Shown here: piece after piece, positions 1-6,050 of the stretch
How the letters are laid out: each line of letters begins with the position of its first letter
How positions within the stretch are numbered: position 1 is the stretch's first letter
Assembly (NCBI RefSeq): GCF_030151805.1
Contig: NZ_JASLCN010000196.1
Location: forward strand, 1 to 7,575
Direction: 5' to 3'
Length of the DNA stretch: 7,575 nucleotides
Source: Fluviicola sp.
GTDB taxonomy: Bacteria > Bacteroidota > Bacteroidia > Flavobacteriales_D > Crocinitomicaceae
The notes under the pieces: model-generated
The model's input: only the letters and a program-made list of their open reading frames with translations
Databases searched by the model: none
Told to the model about the DNA's origin: nothing
Made by a program: the position numbers and the translations under genes

Positions 1-1431
1 ACACAAATCATTAACGACCGTGGAATTCACATTTGCAAAAGCATGCTTGCCTGGCAGAAATTCTCCCCTTTAAATGCAAAGGGAGAACGTGAAAATCCGG
101 ACAACACCGGAATGAAAGGCGATAAACTGGTTGGAAAATACTACGTGGAATTCGACAAGCATTTCAATGCAGAAGCGAAAGAAATCATCGCACAATGGAA
201 TGCAGGTCGGTTTGACGGTTTTCCGGAAACTACGATTACCAAATACCAGGAATTTACGGACGCCAAGACCGGAAAAGACGAAAAAGCCATTGCAGGTTTG
301 GATGATAAGATCAAAGAACTGGCAAAAAATGAAACTGCTATCCTGAGAGAAGCGAAAGATTTGCTTGTTCGCTGGGAAGGAAGAGATCCGGAAGTATTTT
401 TACTTTGGACGACCATGAATGGCTGGGTTTACAGCGGATTCGATGAAACGTACAAAAAGATGGGCGTTGAGTTCGATCGGTTGTATTATGAATCCGACAC
501 CTTTATTCTTGGGAAAGACCTGGTAACGGAAGGATTGGAAAAAGGTGTTTTCTATCAAAAAGAAGACGGATCGGTTTGGATTGATCTGACCGGAGATGGA
601 TTGGATCACAAACTCCTTCTGCGTTCTGACGGAACATCCGTTTACATGACGCAGGATTTGGGAACTGCCGTAGATCGTTTCAACGATTATCCGGGATTAA
701 CGGGAATCATTTACACCGTTGGAAACGAACAAGATTATCACTTCAAAGTGTTGTTTCTTATTTTGGACAAACTGGGTTATTCCTGGGCAAAATCCTGCTT
801 CCACCTGTCTTACGGAATGGTGGATTTACCGACCGGAAAAATGAAATCCCGTGAAGGAACGGTTGTTGACGCGGACGATCTGATGGATGAAGTGATCGAA
901 AGCGCACAGGAAATGACAGCAGAAAGAGGTCATTTGGATGGAATGAGTGAAGCAGATCGTGAGAAATTGTACAAAACCATCGGGATGGGCGGTTTGAAAT
1001 ATTACTTGCTGAAGGTTGATCCGAAAAAACGAATGATGTTCAATCCGGCTGAGTCGATTGAATTGAATGGCCACACAGGTCCGTTCATTCAATATGCCCA
1101 TGCACGTATTCAGTCATTGCTTGGAAAAGCTCATGCATTCAAAATGGATGCAGATACGGAACTGGGTGATGCTGAAAAAGACATCATCAAACAATTGGTT
1201 TTATACCCGGCAATCATTGAAGAAGCAGCTAAGGAATATGCTCCGTCAGCCATTGCGAATTATACTTACGAGTTGGTAAAATTGTTCAATCAGTTCTACC
1301 AAAACGTGATGATTTTGAGTGAAACGGATGAGAAACAAAAAGCATTGCGTTTGACTTTAAGTCAAAATGTGGCAAAAGTGATTAAAAGTTCGATGCTGCT
1401 ATTAGGAATTGAAGTTCCAAATAGAATGTAG
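1..1431 (+). CDS. argS: Arginyl-tRNA synthetase, 5'-truncated by the window edge
   Basis: Cytoplasmic class I aminoacyl-tRNA synthetase that charges tRNA-Arg with arginine using ATP. The reading frame is open from base 1, so the ATG at 43 is internal and the true start lies outside the window. About 476 residues are visible; the family is usually near 590, so roughly the first 110-120, including the HIGH signature, are missing. Visible marks are the DRGIHICKSMLAWQKF block at the very start, a YMTQDLGTA block, a NEQDYHF block, and the KMSKS-loop equivalent KMKSREGT at visible residues 280-287. The C-terminal third (from about residue 357, GHTGPFIQYAHARI) is the helical DALR anticodon-binding domain, and the protein ends in PNRM, close to the PERM ending common in ArgS. 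The frame is intact and ends with TAG at 1429-1431. It is convergent with the next gene, across a strong hairpin. Identification is very secure. Confidence 0.97.
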   Translation, partial: TQIINDRGIHICKSMLAWQKFSPLNAKGERENPDNTGMKGDKLVGKYYVEFDKHFNAEAKEIIAQWNAGRFDGFPETTITKYQEFTDAKTGKDEKAIAGLDDKIKELAKNETAILREAKDLLVRWEGRDPEVFLLWTTMNGWVYSGFDETYKKMGVEFDRLYYESDTFILGKDLVTEGLEKGVFYQKEDGSVWIDLTGDGLDHKLLLRSDGTSVYMTQDLGTAVDRFNDYPGLTGIIYTVGNEQDYHFKVLFLILDKLGYSWAKSCFHLSYGMVDLPTGKMKSREGTVVDADDLMDEVIESAQEMTAERGHLDGMSEADREKLYKTIGMGGLKYYLLKVDPKKRMMFNPAESIELNGHTGPFIQYAHARIQSLLGKAHAFKMDADTELGDAEKDIIKQLVLYPAIIEEAAKEYAPSAIANYTYELVKLFNQFYQNVMILSETDEKQKALRLTLSQNVAKVIKSSMLLLGIEVPNRM

Positions 1432-1451
1432 TGAATAAGCTTTGCTTGTTC

Positions 1452-1500
1452 AAATTACAAATTACGAATGCCGTCCCGATAGCTATCGGGATACGAATTA
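1452..1500. repeat. Heptamer repeat remnant interrupted by a palindrome
   Basis: Two copies of AAATTAC (1452-1458 and 1459-1465) are followed by GAAT. A palindromic block of about 20 bases follows, and then ACGAATTA (1493-1500) resumes the same motif. The heptamers match the array in front of holA at 7055-7089. The layout looks like a heptamer repeat into which a palindromic cassette was inserted; that history is inference. Confidence 0.6.
1474..1491. repeat. Perfect 18-bp palindrome in the 3' region of argS
   Basis: TCCCGATAGCTATCGGGA is its own reverse complement with no mismatch and no spacer. It lies 42 bases after the argS stop and upstream of the terminator hairpin. As I recall, this core is common between genes in Bacteroidota genomes, so it is probably a dispersed REP-like element; the copy number cannot be judged from one window. 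It could also work as a processing or protein-binding site in the argS 3' UTR. Confidence 0.75.
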
Positions 1501-1516
1501 GATTTTCATAAATAAC

Positions 1517-1557
1517 AAACCAGTCGGGGCGAAAATGATTCGCCCCGACTGGTTTTT
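1517..1557. terminator. Strong bidirectional intrinsic terminator between argS and the GlsB-type gene
   Basis: The arms at 1517-1533 and 1539-1555 are perfectly complementary over 17 bp (AAACCAGTCGGGGCGAA) around a 5-base loop, AATGA. The right arm runs into TTTTT at 1553-1557 on the + strand. On the - strand the arm ends GGTTTGTTATTT, a weaker U-rich tail. It lies in a convergent gap and abuts the stop codon of the - strand gene, so it can end transcripts from both sides. Confidence 0.9.
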
Positions 1558-1804
1558 AAACTTTGCCGGTAAACAATCTGGCAATGACTATAATGACTAT
1601 TGCTCCGACAGTTGCGGTCAACAGAACACTCCAAATACTTCCTGATGTAAAAATGTGGAGCAGCCCGAACAACCAGGTTCCGACAACACCTCCCAAAATT
1701 CCGAGTACGATATTGAAAAATATACCACCTCTGGAACTATCCATGATTGCGCCTGCGAGCCAGCCGGCAACACCTCCGATAACTAATGCTAATATCCAAC
1801 TCAT
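1556..1804 (-). CDS. GlsB/YeaQ/YmgE-family small membrane protein (transglycosylase-associated)
   Basis: An 82-residue hydrophobic inner-membrane protein with about three transmembrane segments (roughly residues 3-21, 28-50 and 56-78). The first two are glycine-rich: ALVIGGVAGWLAGAIM and NIVLGILGGVVGTWLFGLL. This matches the GlsB/YeaQ/YmgE family in length and pattern. Family members are linked to stress responses, but their molecular role is not established and the old name 'transglycosylase-associated' is not evidence of enzyme activity. The ATG at 1802-1804 (MSWILALVIGG) was chosen because it gives the usual family N-terminus; a longer frame opens only with TTG at 1829-1831 and adds nine atypical residues. 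The gene appears monocistronic. No convincing promoter was found; CATTTTTG at 1850-1843 is one mismatch from the Bacteroidota -7 box and has no obvious partner. Its stop codon touches the terminator. Confidence 0.88.
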   Translation of the reverse strand: MSWILALVIGGVAGWLAGAIMDSSRGGIFFNIVLGILGGVVGTWLFGLLHIFTSGSIWSVLLTATVGAIVIIVIARLFTGKV

Positions 1805-1854
1805 AACCCCGATTTTTTTAAATATAATCAAGGGTAATTTAACAAAAATGAATC

Positions 1855-1876
1855 AGGATTAAAAATCCTTTTTTTT
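1855..1876 (+). terminator. Weak terminator-like hairpin upstream of the GlsB-type gene
   Basis: AGGATT (1855-1860) and AATCCT (1864-1869) pair over 6 bp around an AAA loop and run into eight Ts (1869-1876) on the + strand. No + strand gene ends here, because argS is already followed by a strong terminator at 1517-1557. It could back up argS termination or end a short antisense transcript, or be chance in AT-rich DNA. Confidence 0.25.
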
Positions 1877-1988
1877 CTTTTAGCTTTCCTTAACAGGTGG
1901 AAAATTACTTCCATCATTTTCCTTCCTAATACTAAAAAATCATCTTTCAACATCTTAAAAGAAAGAAAGCAGGACACGAAATCCCTAC

Positions 1989-2029
1989 GCCGTTCATCCG
2001 TTCAAACAGACATTACAATCGTTCAAACA
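1989..2029 (+). promoter_or_regulatory. CGTTCA direct repeats at 21-bp spacing, LytTR-like site candidate
   Basis: The 10-mer CGTTCAAACA occurs at 1999-2008 and again at 2020-2029, exactly 21 bases apart. A third partial copy, CCGTTCAT, lies at 1990-1997. LytTR-domain response regulators bind pairs of 9-mers of the form [TA][AC][CA]GTTN[AG][TG] separated by about 12 bp. The 9-mers at 1997-2005 (TCCGTTCAA) and 2018-2026 (ATCGTTCAA) have a 12-bp gap and fit at 8 and 7 of 9 positions. They lie about 100-130 bp before the 2127 start, which suits an activator site. The repeat is seen; the LytTR reading is inference. Confidence 0.3.
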
Positions 2030-2126
2030 ACCATTTCACGACACAAGAGGTCACATCATTCAAATACAAACAACTATTCTACAAGACAACACGTCTTTAT
2101 CGCATAAATTACTACGAAGATAGATT

Positions 2127-2474
2127 ATGAGAATTTCAGTTCTTTTCTTTTTATTCTTAATGGGTGCATCGCAAACACAGGCTCAAACAATGAATAATCA
2201 ACATACTGGTGGGTCAAGGCCGGTTCAACTACGCAAAGTACAGACTTCTACACATTCAAATGCATCGGATTCATTAGCAGGAGAAACGATTACACATTGT
2301 GATGCGATGCTTGAGGCCATTGATCAGAAAGTAGCTTACATACGCTCGGATCAAAGCATGTCTGAACGTGCGCAGGCTGATGGCTGGTTTGATAAGATGG
2401 CAAGTTATCGTGCGAAATACCTGGCTCGCAAAGAAGCATTGATTCAAAGAGAAAAACAACAAGAATCACATTGA
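2127..2474 (+). CDS. Small secreted protein of unknown function, coupled to the T9SS protein
   Basis: I do not recognise this 115-residue protein. Residues 1-19 form a clear signal peptide: MR, a hydrophobic core ISVLFFLFLMG, then an AQA|Q-type cleavage site. The mature part starts with a polar, disordered-looking stretch (about 20-52), followed by a long charged segment (about 55-112, from THCDAMLEAIDQKV to LIQREKQQ) that looks wholly alpha-helical and perhaps coiled-coil. There is one cysteine (Cys58) and no T9SS sorting domain or lipobox, so it is probably periplasmic. No Shine-Dalgarno sequence is visible, as expected in Bacteroidota; the start is fixed by the signal peptide. Its stop is one base before the ATG of the next gene (TGATATG), which implies co-transcription and translational coupling. 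A chaperone, adaptor or subunit role for the larger protein is possible but not shown. Confidence 0.75.
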   Translation: MRISVLFFLFLMGASQTQAQTMNNQHTGGSRPVQLRKVQTSTHSNASDSLAGETITHCDAMLEAIDQKVAYIRSDQSMSERAQADGWFDKMASYRAKYLARKEALIQREKQQESH

Positions 2475-2475
2475 T

Positions 2476-4626
2476 ATGAAAGTCATTCATTTTTTTCTGT
2501 TCGCAGTTTTTTTGTTGTTTCATACTCATTCAGGATTTGCCCAGGGCGCGGATTGTTCCAATGCGGAACCTTTCTGTACACAGCAGGGTGCTACTTTCCC
2601 GGCATCAACCAATACAATAGCTTCTGTGGGACCTCACTACGGTTGCCTGGGAAATGTTCCCAATCCGGCCTGGTATTTCTTAAAAATAGGTACCAGCGGC
2701 AGCATCAATATTGCACTCACCAATTCCAATATCGTAGACGTCGATTTTATCTGCTGGGGCCCATTTAACACCCTTGAGCAAGCTTGTCCCGGTATTACAG
2801 TTGGTCCGGCCAATCTAAATTGCCCGGCTGTTGACAACATCACTGTAACCCCTGATGCTCCTCTGTCTTCCGGACCATATATATATCCTTGCGGAAATAT
2901 TGTTGATTGTAGCTTTGATCAACAAGCTTTTGAGGAAGTAAACATTCCAAATGCAGTTGCAGGACAGTTTTACATGCTTTTAATTACCAATTATTCCGGA
3001 GACCCTACAGATATTTTTGCCAATCAGATTAGTGGCACCGGGGCAACAGACTGCAGTATTTTGACTCCTTGTGACATTATAGATCTTTCATTGAATGTCA
3101 GCACTTGTAACGCAGCAAACACTTACACCGCCTCCGGAAGTTTTCAATACCATGATCATCCCGGAACAGGAAGTTTAATTGTCGAAATCAATAACGGTAC
3201 AACCACTTTTACACAGACATTCAACCTTCCATTTACGGATAGCAGCTTCCAGAATTTCTCTATTCCGGGTATTCCCGGAGATGGTGCGGTATCCACCATT
3301 ACAGTTCGTTTTTCGGATGATCCGACATGCATCACGACGTTCGAGTACGATGCCCCTGATTGCGGCTGTAAAGCGAACATCGGAACCTTTACAATCACTA
3401 AAAACGGCCAAAATCAAAACAACAATCCTGTCGTGCTCTGTTTTGGTGACACATTCAGTGCTGTTCCGAATGGTACTATGATTGCTCCCCAGGAAGTATT
3501 GAATCCTGTTGGACCTGCTTACAATCCCGGAATCGGCTGGCTGGTATATTCCTGTCCGCCATCTGTGGGACTCATTCCTGATTCTACTCAAAACCTGGTG
3601 AACGATCCCTGCCTGGTTTCGAAAACAAACGGACAGTTAGATTTCATAAGCTTTAACAACTTGTCGGAAATGAACGACCAAAGCTGGATTATCAATCATC
3701 CTGGCGTATTCACTAACAATACCGTATTCTTTGTTCCGGTAACGGTTTATAACATGTCCGATAGTGTTCTGAGCCATAGCGAAACAGCTGTGCCTTGTTA
3801 CGATCTGGGCACACCCATTGCCGTACAATTTCTTCCGGAAGTCCCGGAGCCTTCATTCTCAGTAGATGTTACGCAAGGCTGTGCACCGCTCAAAGTCACG
3901 TTCACCCACCAAAGTAACGAAACGAATTGCGTCTGGAATTTTGGAGACGGAACGACTTCAGCTAATTGCGGACAGGTGAGTCATACATTTAACCAGGGAA
4001 TCTGTTTTGACATTTCACTTACAGTGAAGGACCAATCCGGCATCTGTGAACGAACGCTTACAAAAACGGATCTGGTGTGTGTCCACCCGATTCCTGTTGC
4101 GTCTTTTACTCCTTCTCCGAGGATTCTCTCCACCGACGAACCCGTTTCACAAATGGTCAATCATTCGGTGAATGCAACTACTTTTTACTGGGATTTCGGT
4201 GACAGCACCCAATCTTCCGAGGTTATTCCCAAACATACCTTTCCGGATGATCGGGAAGGATCATACATCATTGAATTAATTGTAATTTCCGATGACGGAT
4301 GTTCCGATACAGCGCATGTAACAGTAATAGTCAAGGAGGATCCGGCATTTTACATCCCCAATGCATTTACACCAGACGGTGATGAATTCAACCAACAATT
4401 TATACCCGTATTCAGCAGGGGAATTGATCAGCAAAATTATCATCTGATCATTTTTAACCGCTGGGGCGAGGTGGTGTTCGAATCAAACAATCCGCAAGTA
4501 GGCTGGGACGGAACGTATAGAGGAAAAGTCGCCAAAGAAGGAATTTATTCCTGGAAAATGGAGTTTCAACCGATGAGAACCACTAAAAGGCAGTCGGTTT
4601 CAGGACACGTCGCACTTTTACGCTAA
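2476..4626 (+). CDS. Secreted PKD-domain protein with T9SS type B sorting domain (gliding motility-associated C-terminal domain)
   Basis: A 716-residue exported protein. Residues 1-23 are a signal peptide ending GFAQ. Residues about 26-190 form a cysteine-containing beta-rich N-terminal domain of the sort found in many such proteins (FCTQQGATFPAS, AWYFLKIGTSGSINIAL, DVDFICWGPF). About 198-455 is a further beta-rich region with a DCGCK turn at 295-299. Two PKD repeats follow, with signatures WNFGDG (487-492) and YWDFGDS (571-577). The C-terminus (about 625-716) is the type B sorting domain: YIPNAFTPDGDEFNQ, FNRWGEVVFES, GWDG, and EGIYSW. This domain directs passage through the T9SS outer-membrane translocon; type B domains are associated with PorP/SprF-like partners, none of which is in this window. 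The role is probably surface adhesion or matrix, with no catalytic motif seen. It has 25 cysteines, all after the signal peptide, which suggests disulfides. Function beyond secretion class is not inferable. Confidence 0.93.
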   Translation: MKVIHFFLFAVFLLFHTHSGFAQGADCSNAEPFCTQQGATFPASTNTIASVGPHYGCLGNVPNPAWYFLKIGTSGSINIALTNSNIVDVDFICWGPFNTLEQACPGITVGPANLNCPAVDNITVTPDAPLSSGPYIYPCGNIVDCSFDQQAFEEVNIPNAVAGQFYMLLITNYSGDPTDIFANQISGTGATDCSILTPCDIIDLSLNVSTCNAANTYTASGSFQYHDHPGTGSLIVEINNGTTTFTQTFNLPFTDSSFQNFSIPGIPGDGAVSTITVRFSDDPTCITTFEYDAPDCGCKANIGTFTITKNGQNQNNNPVVLCFGDTFSAVPNGTMIAPQEVLNPVGPAYNPGIGWLVYSCPPSVGLIPDSTQNLVNDPCLVSKTNGQLDFISFNNLSEMNDQSWIINHPGVFTNNTVFFVPVTVYNMSDSVLSHSETAVPCYDLGTPIAVQFLPEVPEPSFSVDVTQGCAPLKVTFTHQSNETNCVWNFGDGTTSANCGQVSHTFNQGICFDISLTVKDQSGICERTLTKTDLVCVHPIPVASFTPSPRILSTDEPVSQMVNHSVNATTFYWDFGDSTQSSEVIPKHTFPDDREGSYIIELIVISDDGCSDTAHVTVIVKEDPAFYIPNAFTPDGDEFNQQFIPVFSRGIDQQNYHLIIFNRWGEVVFESNNPQVGWDGTYRGKVAKEGIYSWKMEFQPMRTTKRQSVSGHVALLR

Positions 4627-4635
4627 GACAATCTG

Positions 4636-4663
4636 AAGCTTATTTTTCTAAAAATAACAGCTT
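4636..4663. other. AT-rich hairpin just after the T9SS gene
   Basis: AAGCTTATTTTT (4636-4647) can pair with AAAAATA (4650-4656) and AGCTT (4659-4663), leaving a two-base AC bulge and a CT loop. No T run follows on the + strand, so it is not a good terminator by itself. It overlaps the terminator candidate at 4656-4693 and the two folds exclude each other. Confidence 0.35.
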
Positions 4664-4693
4664 GTGATATTCCAGGTATTGCGGGCTGTTTTT
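4656..4693. terminator. Candidate bidirectional terminator between convergent genes
   Basis: AACAGC (4656-4661) and GCTGTT (4685-4690) form a 6-bp stem around a 23-base loop. The + strand then has five Ts (4689-4693). On the - strand the other arm runs GCTGTTATTTTT, also U-rich. The position between two convergent stop codons (4626 and 4709) supports termination, but the loop is long and the stem short. A smaller hairpin, GGGC/GCCC at 4683-4697, overlaps it. Confidence 0.35.
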
Positions 4694-4708
4694 GCCCTAA
4701 ACACCTTG

Positions 4709-5365
4709 TTATTTCCCTCCCAAAAAGGCATACATCAGGATATTTGCTCCCATTTGAAGTGCTTGTTTGCGCTTTTCTTCCGGGTCGTTGTGAACCGCCT
4801 GATCTTCCCAGCCGTCACTTAAATCGGTTTCTACGGTATAGATCAGAACCAGTCTTCCTTCGATGATAATTCCGAATGCCTGCGGGCGTTTTCCGTCGTG
4901 TTCGTGAATCTTTGGCAAGCCGCCGTTGAAATCGAATTTCTGGTGAAAAACAGGGTGTGAGAACGGAAGTTCTACCAGTGAATTATTCGGGAATACTTTC
5001 TTCAGTTCTTCGCGAATGAATTTATCCATCCCGTAGTTGTCATCAATGTGCAGAAATCCGCCTCCCAACAAATAATTGCGCAGGTTTTCAGCTTCTGTTA
5101 ATGAGAAAACCACATTTCCGTGCCCGGTCATGTGTATAAACGGATACAGACTCAATTCCGGGCTTCCGACGTCCACATATGGGGTTTCTTTTGAAATAGT
5201 TGTTCCTAAATTCGTGTTGCAAAACTGAGCCAGGTTTGGCAAAGCCGTAGGATTGGCATAATAATCTCCACCGCCACTGTATTTCAAAAAGGCGATTTGA
5301 TAGCTTCCCTGTGCGATCGAAGCAACACTTAGCAAGCACGAAAAAACAATAAGGGCTGTTTTCAT
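4709..5365 (-). CDS. Exported DUF4159-domain protein
   Basis: A 218-residue protein with a signal peptide (MKTALIVFSCLLSVASIAQ, cleavage near residue 19) followed by one DUF4159 domain filling the rest. Features typical of the family are KYSGGGDYYANPTALPNL (28-45), FIHMTGHGNVVFS (76-88), NLRNYLLGGGFLHIDDNYG (94-112), and the C-terminal GRLVLIYTVETDLSDGWED (170-188) with QALQMGANILMYAF. The GHG and GGGFLHIDD strand-turn segments recall class I glutamine-amidotransferase-like folds, but no catalytic triad can be assigned and the function is unknown. The ATG at 5363-5365 was chosen over the GTG at 5390-5392 because it begins the signal peptide and leaves a 4-base gap after rsmE instead of an overlap. 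Last gene of the holA-rsmE operon; a periplasmic product co-expressed with cytoplasmic housekeeping genes. Confidence 0.9.
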   Translation of the reverse strand: MKTALIVFSCLLSVASIAQGSYQIAFLKYSGGGDYYANPTALPNLAQFCNTNLGTTISKETPYVDVGSPELSLYPFIHMTGHGNVVFSLTEAENLRNYLLGGGFLHIDDNYGMDKFIREELKKVFPNNSLVELPFSHPVFHQKFDFNGGLPKIHEHDGKRPQAFGIIIEGRLVLIYTVETDLSDGWEDQAVHNDPEEKRKQALQMGANILMYAFLGGK

Positions 5366-5369
5366 TCCA

Positions 5370-6050
5370 TTAACTATTAATTGCCAAAACACAAGCTACC
5401 ATTCCGGCGGTTTCGGTTCTGAGGCGTGATTCTCCCAAATGTACGGCTTCGTAGCCATGTTTCAAAGCCAGCTCCACTTCCTTTTCGCTAAAGTCGCCTT
5501 CCGGACCAATCAAAATGCGCGAATGATTAGTCAATTGATTGACGGATTTTTTGTCTCCGTCCATGCAATGAGCGATTCCTCCGTTTGGGTTTTTCTGAAC
5601 AAAATCTCCAAAATTCTGAAGTTCTTCTATTTCTAATAAAAAATCGTGCTGCGCCTGCTTCATTGCAGAAATAGCAACCCGCTGCAGACGATCCGGTTTC
5701 AATTGTACGCGCTCAGACCGCTCGCAATTCAAAAAGGAAATTTTCGTTGCTCCGACTTCCACGATTTTTTCTACCATCCACTCCATCCGATCCAGGTTTT
5801 TAGTCGGGGCAATTGCCAGGTGAAATCCGGATTCCGGTCGTTTTTTGAGTTCTTTCGAAACTACTTTTACCAAACATTTCTTCGGATGCGCATCCGTAAC
5901 TTCTGCCGTTACAATCAAGCCCTTTCCATCCAAAAGTAACAACTGGTCTCCGTTTTCATAACGCAAAACACGTACAATATGTTTGGATTCTTCTTCCGGA
6001 AGGTGAAATGTTTCCGAATCAGGGATTTGTAAGAGAAAAAAGCGTCTCAT
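5370..6050 (-). CDS. rsmE: 16S rRNA (uracil(1498)-N(3))-methyltransferase
   Basis: A 226-residue cytoplasmic SPOUT-class methyltransferase that uses S-adenosylmethionine to methylate N3 of U1498 in helix 44 of 16S rRNA. The N-terminal PUA-like RNA-binding part covers about residues 1-70 (MRRFFL, then HIVRVLRYENGDQLLLLDGKG). The SPOUT domain follows, with the family block APTKNLDRMEWMVEKIVEVGATKI, the ERSE segment, and the knot motifs LIGPEG (180-185) and LGESRLRTETA (205-215) that form the cofactor pocket. Length is only slightly below the usual 230-245 and nothing is missing. Its ATG (6050-6048) shares one base with the holA stop (TAATG), indicating translational coupling. The DUF4159 gene follows after 4 bases. 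Identification is secure. Confidence 0.96.
   Translation of the reverse strand: MRRFFLLQIPDSETFHLPEEESKHIVRVLRYENGDQLLLLDGKGLIVTAEVTDAHPKKCLVKVVSKELKKRPESGFHLAIAPTKNLDRMEWMVEKIVEVGATKISFLNCERSERVQLKPDRLQRVAISAMKQAQHDFLLEIEELQNFGDFVQKNPNGGIAHCMDGDKKSVNQLTNHSRILIGPEGDFSEKEVELALKHGYEAVHLGESRLRTETAGMVACVLAINS

Larger units (their letters stand above)
1805..2126. other. Gene-free leader between two divergent genes
   Basis: This 322-base gap separates the - strand GlsB-type gene from the + strand secreted pair, so both promoters must lie here. I see no credible coding frame. It holds a small hairpin with a T run (1855-1876) and direct CGTTCA repeats (1989-2029). From about 2001 to 2100 the + strand is very G-poor (8 G against 26 C in 100 bases). 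No good match to TAnnTTTG was found before the 2127 gene; TAAATTAC at 2105-2112 is the nearest and is weak. Confidence 0.6.

Noticed and set aside
1805..1831. Longer GlsB-type start at TTG 1829-1831
   Set aside because: The ATG at 1804 gives the family's usual MSW N-terminus; the extension is not typical of the family.
1563..1862. A 99-codon + strand frame opposite the GlsB-type gene, ending beside the 1855-1876 hairpin
   Set aside because: It is a proline- and isoleucine-rich antisense translation of a glycine- and valine-rich membrane gene, resembles no family, and the - strand frame is clearly the real one.
3175..3591. A 138-codon - strand frame inside the T9SS gene
   Set aside because: It lies wholly within a well-supported coding frame, has no recognisable domain, and no separate start context.
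5366..5392. Longer DUF4159 start at GTG 5390-5392
   Set aside because: It would overlap rsmE and put nine polar or aromatic residues before a normal signal peptide that begins at the ATG at 5365.
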